From the NCBI RefSeq assembly GCF_008638345.1, contig NZ_VTVA01000017.1, positions 34,636-98,635 on the forward strand: a DNA stretch of 64,000 nt. The letters run 5' to 3'. The DNA is from Pseudomonas saliphila (GTDB lineage Bacteria > Pseudomonadota > Gammaproteobacteria > Pseudomonadales > Pseudomonadaceae). This document shows positions 7,113-17,037 of this stretch, piece after piece. Both the position numbers and the translations under genes were made by a program. The notes below the pieces were generated by a model. That model was not told where the DNA came from. It did no database searches and saw nothing but the letters and a program-made list of their open reading frames with translations. The first letter of the stretch is position 1. Each line of letters opens with the position of its first letter.

Positions 7113-8993
7113 ATGACGATCAGGCAAAAGACAGCGATGCTGGTGTGCCTCGGGCTGGCCGGCATCGGTTTGCTATACGCCTGCGGGGTGTATATCAAGC
7201 AGGTCGAGCGGGGCTTCCAACACCTCGAACAGCAACTCAGCGAGACGGCCTTCAGCATGGCCAGGCTGGAGGCAGACCTGGCGGCGTTTGCCCGTGACCC
7301 GGACACCCGTCTCGGCGAGCGCATCGAGCGATCACTGCTTGAACTGAGCGCCGGCTGGCCCGTTCTGCAGACACTGCAGCAGGACGCCGGGCTGCCCGAC
7401 GCCGAGCTCGGGCTGGAGCAACTGATCGCGCAGCAGGCCGAAATCGCCGAACATTTCGACAGCCTGCGCAGCTATTGGACGCAGATCGGCTTTGAGCCGT
7501 CGCAGGGGCTGCTCGGCGAACTGGATCGGGTTTATACCCAGATCTCAGTCATTGCCGACCAGGAGTTCGATGCCGAACTGATCAGCAAGAGCGAGTTGCT
7601 GGCAGCCCCGGTGCTGCGCTTCCGCCTGGAGGGCGACCTGGCACAGTCCTCGCGCTTTCTGAAAATCCACCGGCAGATCGGGCGCTATCTGGCGCGTGAC
7701 TTTGCAGCCACCGACCCGGCAAATCTGCCGCTGCTGCAGGACCTGTTCAGCCAGTACAAAGACCTTTTCATGAGCCTGGTCCTGATCACCGAGCAATTGG
7801 GCATCGACGACTCCAAGGGTGTGCGGGTGGTACTGAATGAGTCGCTGGGGCTGTTCCGTGATCGGGTCGATCAATTACTGCAGCTCAACCAGCATTCCAT
7901 GCAGCAGCGCGAAGCCCGCTTTCGTAGCCTTGAACTGGGCCTGAGCGCCGCCATTGTCGTGGCCTTCCTCGCCGTGGCCTGGGCGTTGATGCGCGCCATC
8001 ATGCGTCCGATCGAAGCACTAACCCGCACCCTGCAACATGTGCGAGATACCAAAGACATGTCCGCGCGCTTCAGGCAGACCGGCGACGATGAGATCAATC
8101 AGGCCGGACGCGTATTCAACGAGATGCTGGAGAGCTTTCAACAACTCAACCAGCAGATACGCCAGAGCAGTGACCTGATCGTCTCCTCCTCCGCTCAGCT
8201 ATCGGTCAACAGTCGCGACGCGGCCAGCTCACTGAGTGAGCAGCAGGCGCATGTCGAGCAGTTCGCCGGGGCTATCGATGAGATGGAGTACTCGATGCAG
8301 GATGTCAGCCGCAATTGCACCGAGGGCGAACGTATCGCCGTTCTGGCACAGGAGCAGGTCGGGCATGGCGCACGCCTGGTCGAAGCCAACATCGCCTCCC
8401 TGCATGCGCTGGCCGGCACAGCGCGGGATACGTCAACCGCAGTGCTTCAGCTGGAGCAGGACAGCACAGGGATCACCCACATTCTCGACGTGCTTGGCGC
8501 TATCGCGGAGCAGACCAACCTGCTGGCATTGAATGCGTCCATCGAAGCAGCGCGGGCGGGCGAGAATGGCCGAGGCTTTGCCGTGGTCGCCGACGAAGTG
8601 CGCAACCTGGCCCACCGCTCACAGCAGTCTGCACGGGAGATTGCCGGCCAGGTAAACGCGCTGCAGCAGACCGCCAGGCAAGCCGCTGCGATGATGAGTC
8701 AGAGCCTGACGGAGAGCGAAACCGCGGCGACCAATGCCGGCGGCATTCTCGACGCGTTCCAGGCTATCACCAGCGGCATGCATGAGTTGAGCGGCAAGAC
8801 CGGAGAAATTGCCACCGCGATCGAACAACAGACCACCGCCGTCGCCGAGATCAATCTGCGCATCGGCGGCTTCAGCCAGTTGCTCCGCCGCAGCGCCGAA
8901 CAGGTCACCCACAACGCCAGCGCCAGCGAGTCCATTACTGGCCAGGCGCAGGTCATGGAGCAGGCCCTGGCGCGGTTTTCCCACCATGCCTGA
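7113..8993 (+). CDS. Methyl-accepting chemotaxis protein
   Basis: The 626-residue receptor has an N-terminal helix (about 8-27), a periplasmic ligand-binding region of roughly 245 residues predicted to be largely helical, a second helix (about 275-296), a HAMP linker and a cytoplasmic coiled coil. The highly conserved hairpin tip is intact ([20 protein letters not shown] then [15 protein letters not shown]), so it should couple to CheA/CheW. The sensor is long for a simple four-helix bundle and may be a double helical bundle; its ligand is unknown. It stands alone, with no che genes nearby. Confidence 0.95.
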   Translation: MTIRQKTAMLVCLGLAGIGLLYACGVYIKQVERGFQHLEQQLSETAFSMARLEADLAAFARDPDTRLGERIERSLLELSAGWPVLQTLQQDAGLPDAELGLEQLIAQQAEIAEHFDSLRSYWTQIGFEPSQGLLGELDRVYTQISVIADQEFDAELISKSELLAAPVLRFRLEGDLAQSSRFLKIHRQIGRYLARDFAATDPANLPLLQDLFSQYKDLFMSLVLITEQLGIDDSKGVRVVLNESLGLFRDRVDQLLQLNQHSMQQREARFRSLELGLSAAIVVAFLAVAWALMRAIMRPIEALTRTLQHVRDTKDMSARFRQTGDDEINQAGRVFNEMLESFQQLNQQIRQSSDLIVSSSAQLSVNSRDAASSLSEQQAHVEQFAGAIDEMEYSMQDVSRNCTEGERIAVLAQEQVGHGARLVEANIASLHALAGTARDTSTAVLQLEQDSTGITHILDVLGAIAEQTNLLALNASIEAARAGENGRGFAVVADEVRNLAHRSQQSAREIAGQVNALQQTARQAAAMMSQSLTESETAATNAGGILDAFQAITSGMHELSGKTGEIATAIEQQTTAVAEINLRIGGFSQLLRRSAEQVTHNASASESITGQAQVMEQALARFSHHA

Positions 8994-9127
8994 TCGCTCG
9001 TACGCGAATCGACCATTGTCCGATCGACGCATGCGCACTAGGCTAGCGGTTCACCATGCTTCGAGATACGCGACTGATGCCCTGCAAGCAGGCGGCGCCT
9101 ACCGGTAACCGTTAAGAGGCGTTGCGC

Positions 9128-10324
9128 ATGACGACCAACCCCGCACATCCTGCGGAACATAGCTGGCAGATCTTTCTGATATTCCTGCGTCTGGGCCTGA
9201 CCTCCTTCGGCGGACCGGTGGCTCACCTGGGCTACTTCCGCGAGGAGTTCGTCAATCGACGCCGTTGGCTCAGCGAGAAAAGCTATGCTGATCTGGTTGC
9301 GCTATGCCAGTTCCTGCCTGGCCCGGCGAGCAGTCAGGTCGGCATGGCGCTGGGACTGACACGCGGCGGTTACCCCGGAGTGGTTGCGGCATGGTGCGGA
9401 TTTACCTTGCCCTCGGCGATGTTACTCATCGCTTTTGCCCTGGGACTGAATGCCTGGGGTGAGGCGCTGCCCGGCGGCGTGCTGGACGGGCTCAAGATTG
9501 TTGCCGTGGCGGTGGTGGCGCAGGCGGTCTGGGGCATGGGCCGCAATCTGTGCCCGGACACACCGCGCATCAGCCTCATGCTGGCGGCTACCTGTCTGGT
9601 GCTGCTGATGCACAATCCGCTCGCTCAGGTAGCGGTCATTGTCATCGCCGGTCTCCTCGGCACATGGCTGTTCACGCCGCCTGCCGATACCGAACATGAG
9701 GCCTTGCCGGTCGCAGTGAGCCGACGCGCGGGCAGTCTCTGGTTGACGCTCTTCGCCGTGCTCTTACTGGGATTGCCGCTGCTTGCTGGCGCCTTTGCGT
9801 CGCAAACGCTGGCGCTGGTTGACGCTTTTTATCGCAGCGGGTCGCTGGTATTCGGCGGCGGCCATGTCGTACTGCCGCTGCTGCAGGCCGAGGTCGTGCC
9901 GCCCGGCTGGGTCGACAACAATACCTTTCTGGCCGGGTATGGCGCCGCTCAGGCAGTACCCGGCCCGCTCTTTACCTTCGCCGCCTACCTTGGCGCCTCA
10001 ATGAACAGCGCGCCGAGCGGTTGGCTTGGCGGACTGATTGCCTTGCTGGCGATCTTCCTGCCGTCGTTCCTGCTGATCGCCGGCGCCCTGCCGTTCTGGG
10101 AAGCCTTGCGTCGCCGTCGGCGCGTGCAGGCGGCGCTCATGGGTATCAATGCCGCGGTGGTGGGGCTGTTACTGGCGGCGCTGTACGATCCGGTGTGGAC
10201 CAGCGCGATTCACGACCCAGCGGATTTTGCTTTGGCCTTGGCTGCGCTCATCGCGCTGACCCGCTGGAAGATGCCTGCGTGGCTGGTGGTGCTGGGCTGT
10301 GGCGTCATCGGCATCGTGATCTGA
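9128..10324 (+). CDS. chrA: ChrA family chromate transporter
   Basis: The 398-residue membrane protein consists of two homologous halves of about six helices each, as usual for long-chain CHR proteins. The first half has LTSFGGPVAHLGYFREEFV and FLPGPASSQVGMALG; the second has LVFGGGHVVLPLLQAEVV and AVPGPLFTFAAYLG. The family exports chromate from the cytoplasm using the proton-motive force. I chose ATG 9128, eight bases after AAGAGG, over a TTG two codons upstream. There is no chrB regulator next to it. Some family members have no proven role in chromate resistance. Confidence 0.92.
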   Translation: MTTNPAHPAEHSWQIFLIFLRLGLTSFGGPVAHLGYFREEFVNRRRWLSEKSYADLVALCQFLPGPASSQVGMALGLTRGGYPGVVAAWCGFTLPSAMLLIAFALGLNAWGEALPGGVLDGLKIVAVAVVAQAVWGMGRNLCPDTPRISLMLAATCLVLLMHNPLAQVAVIVIAGLLGTWLFTPPADTEHEALPVAVSRRAGSLWLTLFAVLLLGLPLLAGAFASQTLALVDAFYRSGSLVFGGGHVVLPLLQAEVVPPGWVDNNTFLAGYGAAQAVPGPLFTFAAYLGASMNSAPSGWLGGLIALLAIFLPSFLLIAGALPFWEALRRRRRVQAALMGINAAVVGLLLAALYDPVWTSAIHDPADFALALAALIALTRWKMPAWLVVLGCGVIGIVI

Positions 10325-10490
10325 GCCGCCCCGCCTGAGCGGGCGCCTGCTGCACGCTCATCGGTCTGCCCTGTTACTCATCGCACTTAAGACGTAGAAT
10401 ACGCGGTTCGCTTTTCCGACTCGCTTTTCCGGTGCTCCCTTCTGTACGCCGGCCGGCACCGACTTCTCTCTTTTCCCGCAGGGCTTCATC

Positions 10491-12080
10491 TTGATTTCAA
10501 CCGCGAATATCACCATGCAATTCGGGGCAAAACCCCTTTTCGAGAACGTTTCCGTCAAATTCACCGGCGGCAATCGCTACGGTCTGATCGGCGCCAACGG
10601 CAGTGGCAAGTCGACGTTCATGAAAATTCTCGGCGGAGATCTGGAGCCTTCTGGCGGTCAGGTTATGCTCGAACCCAACGTGCGCCTCGGCAAGCTGCGC
10701 CAGGATCAGTTCGCTTATGAAGACTTCAGCGTGCTGGATACGGTGATCATGGGCCATGAAGAGCTATGGAAAGTGCATGCCGAGCGCGATCGCATCTATT
10801 CGCTCCCGGAAATGAGCGAAGCGGACGGCATGAAGGTGGCCGAACTGGAAACCGAATTTGCCGAGATGGACGGCTACACCGCCGAGTCCCGCGCCGGCGA
10901 ATTGCTGCTGGGCCTGGGTATTCCGCTGGATCAGCATGGCGGCCCGATGAGCGAGGTCGCTCCAGGCTGGAAACTCCGGGTATTGCTGGCGCAGGCGCTG
11001 TTTTCCAATCCGGAAGTACTGCTGCTCGACGAGCCGACCAACCACCTGGACATCAACACCATCCGCTGGCTGGAAGGCATACTGACCTCGCGCAACAGCA
11101 CCATGATCATCATTTCCCACGACCGCCACTTCCTGAACAGTGTGTGTACGCACATGGCTGACCTGGATTTCCGCGAGCTGCGGCTGTTCCCCGGCAACTA
11201 TGACGAATACATGACCGCCTCGACTCAGGCCCGCGACCGCCTGCTCTCCGACAACGCCAAGAAGAAGGCGCAGATCGCCGAGCTGCAGACCTTTGTCAGC
11301 CGCTTCTCTGCCAACGCCTCCAAGGCCAAGCAGGCCACCAGCCGCGCCAAGCAGATCGACAAGATTCAGCTGGACGAGGTCAAGCCCTCCAGCCGCATCA
11401 GCCCTTTCATCCGCTTCGAGCAGAACAAGAAACTGCACCGCCAGGCCGTCATTCTGGACAAGGTCAGCCAGGGGTTTGATGGTGTGCCGTTGTTCAAGAA
11501 CCTCAGCCTGCAGATCGAAGCCGGGGAACGGGTAGCCATCATCGGGCCCAACGGTGTTGGCAAGACCACCCTGCTACGCACCCTGGTACGCGAGATGGAG
11601 CCGCTGGCCGGCACCGTGAAATGGGCCGAGAGCGCTGACCTGGGCTACTTCGCCCAGGAGCACGGCGATGACTTCAAGTACGACTGCAACCTGTTCGAAT
11701 GGATGTCGCAGTGGACCCAGGGTGGCGAGCAGATGGTACGCGGCACACTTGGCCGCATGCTGTTTTCCAACGACGACATCGACAAGTCGGTCAAGGTGAT
11801 CTCCGGTGGCGAGCAGGGCCGCATGCTGTTCGGCAAGATGATCCTGAAAAGGGCCAATGTGATGATCATGGACGAACCCACCAACCACCTTGATATGGAA
11901 TCCATCGAGGCGCTGAACCTGGCCCTGGACAATTACGACGGCACACTGATTTTCGTCAGCCATGACCGTGAGTTCGTCTCCAGTCTGGCCACGCGCATTA
12001 TCGAGTTGTCCCCAGACGGCGTGACCGACTTCAGCGGCACCTACGAAGACTACCTGCGCGAGATTGGCATCGCCTCCTGA
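10491..12080 (+). CDS. ybiT: ABC-F ATPase YbiT
   Basis: The 529-residue soluble protein has two ATP-binding cassettes: Walker [10 protein letters not shown] and GPNGVGKTT, Walker [12 protein letters not shown] and [11 protein letters not shown], and a charged linker between them. Long stretches ([38 protein letters not shown]) match E. coli YbiT closely. ABC-F proteins lack membrane domains and act on the ribosome E site in translation. Translation seems to begin at TTG 10491, since no in-frame ATG exists before the conserved [11 protein letters not shown] and an AGGG lies about 8 bases upstream. Confidence 0.95.
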   Translation: MISTANITMQFGAKPLFENVSVKFTGGNRYGLIGANGSGKSTFMKILGGDLEPSGGQVMLEPNVRLGKLRQDQFAYEDFSVLDTVIMGHEELWKVHAERDRIYSLPEMSEADGMKVAELETEFAEMDGYTAESRAGELLLGLGIPLDQHGGPMSEVAPGWKLRVLLAQALFSNPEVLLLDEPTNHLDINTIRWLEGILTSRNSTMIIISHDRHFLNSVCTHMADLDFRELRLFPGNYDEYMTASTQARDRLLSDNAKKKAQIAELQTFVSRFSANASKAKQATSRAKQIDKIQLDEVKPSSRISPFIRFEQNKKLHRQAVILDKVSQGFDGVPLFKNLSLQIEAGERVAIIGPNGVGKTTLLRTLVREMEPLAGTVKWAESADLGYFAQEHGDDFKYDCNLFEWMSQWTQGGEQMVRGTLGRMLFSNDDIDKSVKVISGGEQGRMLFGKMILKRANVMIMDEPTNHLDMESIEALNLALDNYDGTLIFVSHDREFVSSLATRIIELSPDGVTDFSGTYEDYLREIGIAS

Positions 12081-12083
12081 GCT

Positions 12084-12563
12084 TCAACTGAAGAACGGGC
12101 GCACCCACTCACCCAGGGCGCGCCCGTCCAGCACCAACCAGTCGATCCAGAACAGCTGATGCAGCAAGATGATCAGCCAGAACACCAGCTGATAGGACAG
12201 CTTGCGCGTCTTGTGTCGCAATACCTGTTGCGCCACCAGCGCCCCAGGCCAACCGCCCAGAGCTTCCGCCAGATGCAGCCGTTTTTCCGGGATGCGCTGG
12301 CGCGACGCGATGGCGCTGCCCTTGTCGGATCGATACATCAGGTAGCTGATAACACTCCCCACGATGTAGATCGCCAGTGGCCAGTAAATCGCACCACCAG
12401 CCAGCTGTAGCGAACCGACCAGCGGCAACCCGCACAACAGCCCCAACGCCACCAGCTTGAACGTCCGGTGCTGAACACCCGCCCTACCCGGCTGATGTCG
12501 CCGGTTACCGGCCGCTTGTGATCTGGCACCCGGCTTGCGCGGCGGTTCTGCTGCTCGTCCCAT
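12084..12563 (-). CDS. DUF1294 membrane protein
   Basis: The 159-residue product has a basic, proline-rich N-terminus of about 35 residues and then four hydrophobic segments. The DUF1294 signature is clear: SDKGSAIASRQRIPEKRLH, then ALGGWPGALVAQQVLRHKTRK. Many homologues carry an N-terminal cold-shock domain; here it is missing or replaced by the short basic stretch. Function is unknown. It is convergent with ybiT, with only three bases between the stop codons. Confidence 0.85.
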   Translation of the reverse strand: MGRAAEPPRKPGARSQAAGNRRHQPGRAGVQHRTFKLVALGLLCGLPLVGSLQLAGGAIYWPLAIYIVGSVISYLMYRSDKGSAIASRQRIPEKRLHLAEALGGWPGALVAQQVLRHKTRKLSYQLVFWLIILLHQLFWIDWLVLDGRALGEWVRPFFS

Positions 12564-12727
12564 TGTTTTCCTCTCTATCCCTATCCGCCCCAGCGAATCT
12601 GTGGTGATTTTGCGCTACGCTTTCATTCATTGACAGCGCGCCGCCCGGCAGGACGCCGGGCCGGCACCTTCAGGCAAAGCGATGGTCAATATGGTTCAGA
12701 CAGGACATCCAACTGAAAGGCGACGAC

Positions 12728-13099
12728 ATGCAGAATAATCAGCGCGAACAAGGACAGATCGAGCGAGCACTCGTCTCTGCATTGACCGAGGCCTGCGAGA
12801 CCGCAAAAAGCGAAATAGTGGGCTTCTCATGGCTTACCCACGAAGTCGAGCGTCATGCCTTTCCATCCAGCCTGCAGATTATCTGGGTCTTCGATATCCG
12901 CGAAAATCTCACCCGCGCACTCGAAAGCGGTCAGGGCAAACGCATGTATCAACTGAGCGCTGACGCGCTGAAAGAGGCCGGTATCGCCCTCAGCAATGTG
13001 GAAGCCCATGTCCGTTTTGACACGGAGGAAGACTGTGCCCGGGTTAACGGCGGCGACTGGCAGTCCCGACTGGCGTCGCTGCGCTCTGCCACCCCCTGA
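12728..13099 (+). CDS. Conserved hypothetical protein, 123 aa
   Basis: A soluble alpha/beta protein starting MQNNQREQGQIERALVSALT, with an aromatic strand region SLQIIWVFDIRENLTRAL in the middle. No signal peptide, membrane helix or metal motif was seen. The GGCGAC just before the ATG is a modest ribosome-binding site. I recognise no family; comparable small proteins are common in Pseudomonas genomes. It stands 107 bases before the DksA-like gene on the same strand and may share a transcript with it. Confidence 0.7.
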   Translation: MQNNQREQGQIERALVSALTEACETAKSEIVGFSWLTHEVERHAFPSSLQIIWVFDIRENLTRALESGQGKRMYQLSADALKEAGIALSNVEAHVRFDTEEDCARVNGGDWQSRLASLRSATP

Positions 13100-13206
13100 T
13101 CCCCAGCAATGGAGCGCACTAGCGCGCAACAGCGTTGCGCGCGGAACTTAAGCCGGCGGTTAATCTCAGATATGAGCCTCAAGCCACCTGAACAAGGCCA
13201 ACTACC

Positions 13207-13626
13207 ATGAGCGAAACAGCACTCACAACCGAGCAATTGCTAGCCCAGCCCGAAGCCGATTACATGAATGAGGGCCAACTGGCGTTCTTTCAGAAGCTGC
13301 TACTGGAGCAGCGCGCTGATCTGCAAGCGCGCATCGACGCCGAGTTCAAGGCGTTACGTGACTACGAGCCGAACACAGACATTGCTGATAGCGGCAGCGC
13401 CGAAGAACAACGCCAATGGCAACTGCGCCTGCTCGAACGGGAAAAGAAGCTGCTCGACAAGATTGACCAGGCCCTCGATCGTATCGCCGACGGCAGCTAC
13501 GGCTGGTGCGCCGAGACCGGCGAACCCATTGGGCTGAAACGGCTGCTGCTACGCCCGACCGCTACGCTTTCCATCGAAGCCAAGGAACGCGAAGAAGAGA
13601 TGGAAAAGCACCTGCGCGAGGCCTGA
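13207..13626 (+). CDS. Zinc-free DksA-like transcription factor (DksA2 type)
   Basis: The 139-residue protein has the DksA plan: a coiled coil, a tip with DIAD where DksA has DPVD, and a C-terminal globular part. The zinc finger is degraded: the four cysteines of DksA are here Cys, Thr, Ser and Ala (YGWCAETGEPIG... TATLSIEAKE). This Cys/Thr pattern is the one known for P. aeruginosa DksA2, which works without zinc on RNA polymerase with ppGpp. The tip residue equivalent to DksA Ala76 is Gly, which could alter activity. No Zur-type palindrome is visible upstream, unlike the zinc-starvation control known for dksA2 in P. aeruginosa. Confidence 0.82.
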   Translation: MSETALTTEQLLAQPEADYMNEGQLAFFQKLLLEQRADLQARIDAEFKALRDYEPNTDIADSGSAEEQRQWQLRLLEREKKLLDKIDQALDRIADGSYGWCAETGEPIGLKRLLLRPTATLSIEAKEREEEMEKHLREA

Positions 13627-13642
13627 GCAGTCCACGCGAACT

Positions 13643-13668
13643 CTTCGCCGGACAGCGCGCCGGCGAAG
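13643..13668. terminator. Hairpin between convergent genes
   Basis: CTTCGCCGG and CCGGCGAAG form a 9-bp GC-rich stem between the stops of the DksA-like gene and the convergent periplasmic gene. There is no clear T-run, so it is a probable but atypical bidirectional terminator. Confidence 0.5.
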
Positions 13669-13677
13669 ATGCGCGGG

Positions 13678-14049
13678 TTACTTCACCAGCTGGCGCGACG
13701 TCTCCAGGTACTCTGACCCCTTCTCCTTCACTGTCGCAGCGTCCGACTTTTCGGAGGCGACATGCACCTCTTCCAGCGTTTCCGCCAGATCCTCAAGTTC
13801 ATCCTGGATTTTCGCCAAGGCGTTTTCCAGCGTGTAGGTCAGCTCGTGCACTTCATGCAGCTCTGCAGCGGTCAGCTCGTCCTGTTCAACCAGGGCGGAC
13901 AGCTTCTCATTGTATTCAGAAAAATTGCTCACCGCCTGCGGCAGTGTCTCCGCGGCCTCTCCCTTGAAGTGGTCCGGGCGCTCGCTAGCCATGAGCGTCG
14001 GGCTAGCCAGAGTAATCAGCGCAGCCACGATCAATCCGCGTGCTTTCAT
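13678..14049 (-). CDS. Small periplasmic protein, DUF6746-like
   Basis: The 123-residue product has a signal peptide (MKARGLIVAALITLASPTLM, then AS) and a mature part starting RPDHFKGEAAETLPQAV, then a long acidic helical region (ALAKIQDELEDLAETLEEVH) likely to form a coiled coil. ATG 14049 has AAGGA seven bases upstream; an upstream in-frame start was rejected. I believe it belongs to the DUF6746 group of gammaproteobacterial periplasmic proteins, whose function is unknown; the family name is from memory. Confidence 0.72.
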   Translation of the reverse strand: MKARGLIVAALITLASPTLMASERPDHFKGEAAETLPQAVSNFSEYNEKLSALVEQDELTAAELHEVHELTYTLENALAKIQDELEDLAETLEEVHVASEKSDAATVKEKGSEYLETSRQLVK

Positions 14050-14221
14050 GTGTCGATCCTTGCGTAGTGGGTTCGAAGGGAACGATAGCATAATGCGAAT
14101 TATTATCAATACGATCCTTGCGCTATTGTCACACCTGCTCAAATCGCTGTAATCACCCTGTCATGCGGTATTGGCCAATATAGGACGTGCGATATGGCAT
14201 ACACGTTCACGGAGCAAACCC

Positions 14222-14419
14222 ATGACGTTCCAACCAGATAATGCAACCGACAGCACCAGCACCCAGCGTCGTCAGCGTCGCCTCGAGCAGGACAAAAAAC
14301 GCATGGCCTATCGACGCGCCATTGAGGACTACCGTGACGGTCAGGTCCTGCACAAGCAGGTCTGTGACTTTCACGATCTGCTCGGCAGCCAGCTGCGCGA
14401 TTCGAGCCACTGGTATTAG
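14222..14419 (+). CDS. Small basic hypothetical protein, 65 aa
   Basis: ATG 14222 follows GGAG at eight bases. The product is highly charged, with RRQRRLEQDKKRMAYRRAIEDYRDG in two adjoining helical stretches, and ends in SHWY. It is cytoplasmic. It resembles other short Pseudomonas proteins with an 'RRxIEDY' element, but I cannot name a family. It is convergent with the LysR gene, two bases apart. Confidence 0.6.
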   Translation: MTFQPDNATDSTSTQRRQRRLEQDKKRMAYRRAIEDYRDGQVLHKQVCDFHDLLGSQLRDSSHWY

Positions 14420-14421
14420 AT

Positions 14422-15357
14422 TCAGGTGGTGAAGCGCGCTGCCAGCTCGCGGATCAGTGCTCGCTCCTCGCGCATGAACGCCAGAAAAGCCTCTGCCACG
14501 GGGCTTAGGCGCTTGCCTCGGGCATGCACGGCGCACCAGCTGCGATAAAGCGGCAGCTCGCTGAAATCCAGTTGCACCAGCTCGCCGCTGCGCAGAAAGG
14601 GCGCCGCGGCATGCTGGGTGACCAGCGTCACGCCCAAGCCGGCCAATGCGCCCTGGATAATCGAATCGCCGGAACCCAACTGCAGCACGCGGCGTGGATG
14701 CACACGCTTTTCATCCAGATACTCGTCCGCTGCTTTTTGCGTGCCCGAACCCGGCTCGCGCTGCAGCAGTACATGCTGTTCCAGTTCCGCGAGCGCCAGG
14801 CCCGTGCGCCCGGCCAATGGATGATCCGGCCGCGCCACCGCGATGATCGGATTGTTCAGAAAGGGGAAGAACTCCAGCGCCCGATCCTCCGGCACCAGTG
14901 CCATCAGCACCACGTCATCACGGTTATCCTGCAGGCGCTGTATCACCTGAGTTCGGCGCGTCACCTCCAGACGGAAGCTCACGTCCGGATAGCGCTGCAA
15001 AAAGGCGGCGAGAAGATGCGGCGTCAGGTACTGAAGGCTGCTGACGACCGCGATGCGCAACTCACCGCGCAGACTGCCCTTGAGCGTCGATAAGCTCATG
15101 TCGAGGTTGTCGAGCCGCTGAAACACATCTTCGCTCGCCTTCAGCAGATGATTTGCCGCCTCGGTGAGATACAGCTTGCGCCCGACATATTCAAACAGCG
15201 CGGCACCCACCAGCTCTTCCAGTTGTCTGATCTGCTGACTGACCGCCGATTGCGTCAGCGCCATCTCGTCGGCCGCGCGGCTGTAGGACAGCGTATGACA
15301 GACCGCGCGGAAGACCTGTAACTGGCGCAAGGTGATTCGCCACAATGATCGACGCAT
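14422..15357 (-). CDS. pycR: LysR-type regulator of pyruvate carboxylase
   Basis: The 311-residue protein has an N-terminal winged helix-turn-helix (LRQLQVFRAVCHTLSYSRAA then LTQSAVSQQIRQLE) and the two-lobed effector domain of LysR proteins (LRIAVVSSLQYLTPHLLAAF). AAGGA lies five bases before the ATG. It is divergent from pycA-pycB, the arrangement of PycR in P. aeruginosa, where it controls the pyruvate carboxylase genes. A perfect 16-base palindrome in the shared intergenic region is a likely binding site. Confidence 0.85.
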   Translation of the reverse strand: MRRSLWRITLRQLQVFRAVCHTLSYSRAADEMALTQSAVSQQIRQLEELVGAALFEYVGRKLYLTEAANHLLKASEDVFQRLDNLDMSLSTLKGSLRGELRIAVVSSLQYLTPHLLAAFLQRYPDVSFRLEVTRRTQVIQRLQDNRDDVVLMALVPEDRALEFFPFLNNPIIAVARPDHPLAGRTGLALAELEQHVLLQREPGSGTQKAADEYLDEKRVHPRRVLQLGSGDSIIQGALAGLGVTLVTQHAAAPFLRSGELVQLDFSELPLYRSWCAVHARGKRLSPVAEAFLAFMREERALIRELAARFTT

Positions 15358-15392
15358 AACATTCCTTAAAGGTTTTGAACCCAGCTAGATAC

Positions 15393-15408
15393 ATTAGTAA
15401 TTACTAAT
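15393..15408. promoter_or_regulatory. Likely PycR operator
   Basis: ATTAGTAATTACTAAT is a perfect 16-base palindrome that contains the LysR T-N11-A motif. It lies 36 bases from the pycR start and 123 bases before pycA, in an otherwise AT-poor region. Confidence 0.6.
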
Positions 15409-15530
15409 ACCTTGCGCAATTATTATTCGTTTCTCTCCGCGCACCACCAGGCGTAAGTTGATCAAGGTCTTCACGCGTCAGGGCCGTGACGCCGTGTTGA
15501 CCTTTCCGACCACCCTCAGGAGGAACGGCC

Positions 15531-16946
15531 ATGATCAAGAAAATACTCATCGCCAACCGCGGTGAAATTGCCGTCAGAATCGTGCGCGCCTGCGCCGAGC
15601 TGAATATTCGCTCGGTCGCCATCTATGCCGAGGCCGATCGGTACGCATTGCACGTCAAACGCGCCGACGAAGCCTATAACGTTGGCAGCGACCCGCTGGC
15701 GGGTTATCTGAACCCGCGCCAGCTGGTCAATCTGGCGGTGGAAACCGGCTGCGATGCGCTGCATCCGGGCTATGGCTTCCTCTCCGAGAACGCCGAACTG
15801 GCAGAGATCTGCGTCGAACGCGGTATCCGCTTCATTGGCCCGTCCGCAGAAGTCATTCGCCGCATGGGTGACAAGACCGAGGCCCGGCGCAGCATGATCA
15901 GGGCCGGCGTACCGGTAACGCCCGGCACCGAAGGCAACCTGAGCGATCTGCAGAACGCGCTGGCCGAAGCCGAGCGTGTCGGCTACCCGATCATGCTCAA
16001 GGCCACCTCTGGCGGCGGCGGCCGCGGGATCCGCCGTTGCAACAATCAGCATGAACTGGAACAGGCGTGGCCCCGGGTCATATCCGAAGCGACCAAGGCC
16101 TTCGGCTCGGCGGACGTGTTCCTGGAGAAATGCATCGTCAATCCGCGTCACATCGAAGCGCAGATCCTCGCCGACAGCCACGGCAATACCGTGCATCTGT
16201 TCGAGCGCGACTGTTCGATCCAGCGGCGCAACCAGAAGCTCATCGAGATCGCGCCCAGTCCGCAGCTGACGCCGGAGCAGCGCGCCTATATTGGCGACTT
16301 GTCAGTGCGCGCAGCCCAGGCAGTGGGTTACGAGAACGCCGGCACGGTGGAGTTTCTGCTGGCCGAGGGCGAGGTGTATTTCATGGAAATGAACACCCGC
16401 GTGCAGGTCGAACACACCATCACCGAGCAGATCACCGGCATCGATATTGTCCGCGAGCAGATTCGCATCGCCTCGGGCCTGCCGCTGTCGGTGAAACAGG
16501 AGGACATCAAATATCAGGGTTATGCCATCCAGTTCCGCATCAACGCCGAGGATCCAAAGAACGACTTTCTGCCCTCCTTCGGCAAGATTACCCGTTACTA
16601 CGCACCGGGCGGGCCTGGCGTGCGGGTGGATACCGCGATCTATACCGGCTATAGCATTCCGCCCTATTACGATTCGATGTGTCTGAAGCTGATTGTCTGG
16701 GCGCCAACCTGGGAAGAAGCGCTCGACAGAGGGCTGCGCGCACTGGATGACATGCACCTGCACGGGGTGAAGACCACCACGCAGTACTACCAGGAGATCC
16801 TGCGCAATCCGGAGTTCCGCACGGGCGTATTCGACACCAGCTTCGTCGAGACCCATCCCGAGCTCACGCGCTACTCCACCAAACGCAAGCCAGAGGAAAT
16901 AGCCCTGGTGATCGCAACGGCCATTGCCGCACATGCCGGACTCTAA
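15531..16946 (+). CDS. pycA: Pyruvate carboxylase subunit A (biotin carboxylase)
   Basis: The 471-residue ATP-grasp enzyme carboxylates biotin with ATP and bicarbonate. It starts with IKKILIANRGEIAVRIVRAC, has the glycine-rich loop KATSGGGGRGIRRC, the catalytic VEFLLAEGEVYFMEMNTRVQ segment and VEHTITEQITGID. Although it resembles AccC, the adjoining subunit B carries a carboxyltransferase for pyruvate and the biotin domain, so the pair makes oxaloacetate from pyruvate. GGAGG lies ten bases before the ATG. It forms an operon with pycB, 91 bases downstream. Confidence 0.92.
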   Translation: MIKKILIANRGEIAVRIVRACAELNIRSVAIYAEADRYALHVKRADEAYNVGSDPLAGYLNPRQLVNLAVETGCDALHPGYGFLSENAELAEICVERGIRFIGPSAEVIRRMGDKTEARRSMIRAGVPVTPGTEGNLSDLQNALAEAERVGYPIMLKATSGGGGRGIRRCNNQHELEQAWPRVISEATKAFGSADVFLEKCIVNPRHIEAQILADSHGNTVHLFERDCSIQRRNQKLIEIAPSPQLTPEQRAYIGDLSVRAAQAVGYENAGTVEFLLAEGEVYFMEMNTRVQVEHTITEQITGIDIVREQIRIASGLPLSVKQEDIKYQGYAIQFRINAEDPKNDFLPSFGKITRYYAPGGPGVRVDTAIYTGYSIPPYYDSMCLKLIVWAPTWEEALDRGLRALDDMHLHGVKTTTQYYQEILRNPEFRTGVFDTSFVETHPELTRYSTKRKPEEIALVIATAIAAHAGL

Positions 16947-17037
16947 CGATTAACTGCCGCTTGAGGCAGAAGGCGAAACGCCGGGGAAACCCAGGCAACG
17001 ACCTTCCAACCTCAGGCCTTCAGCGAAGGAATAGATC

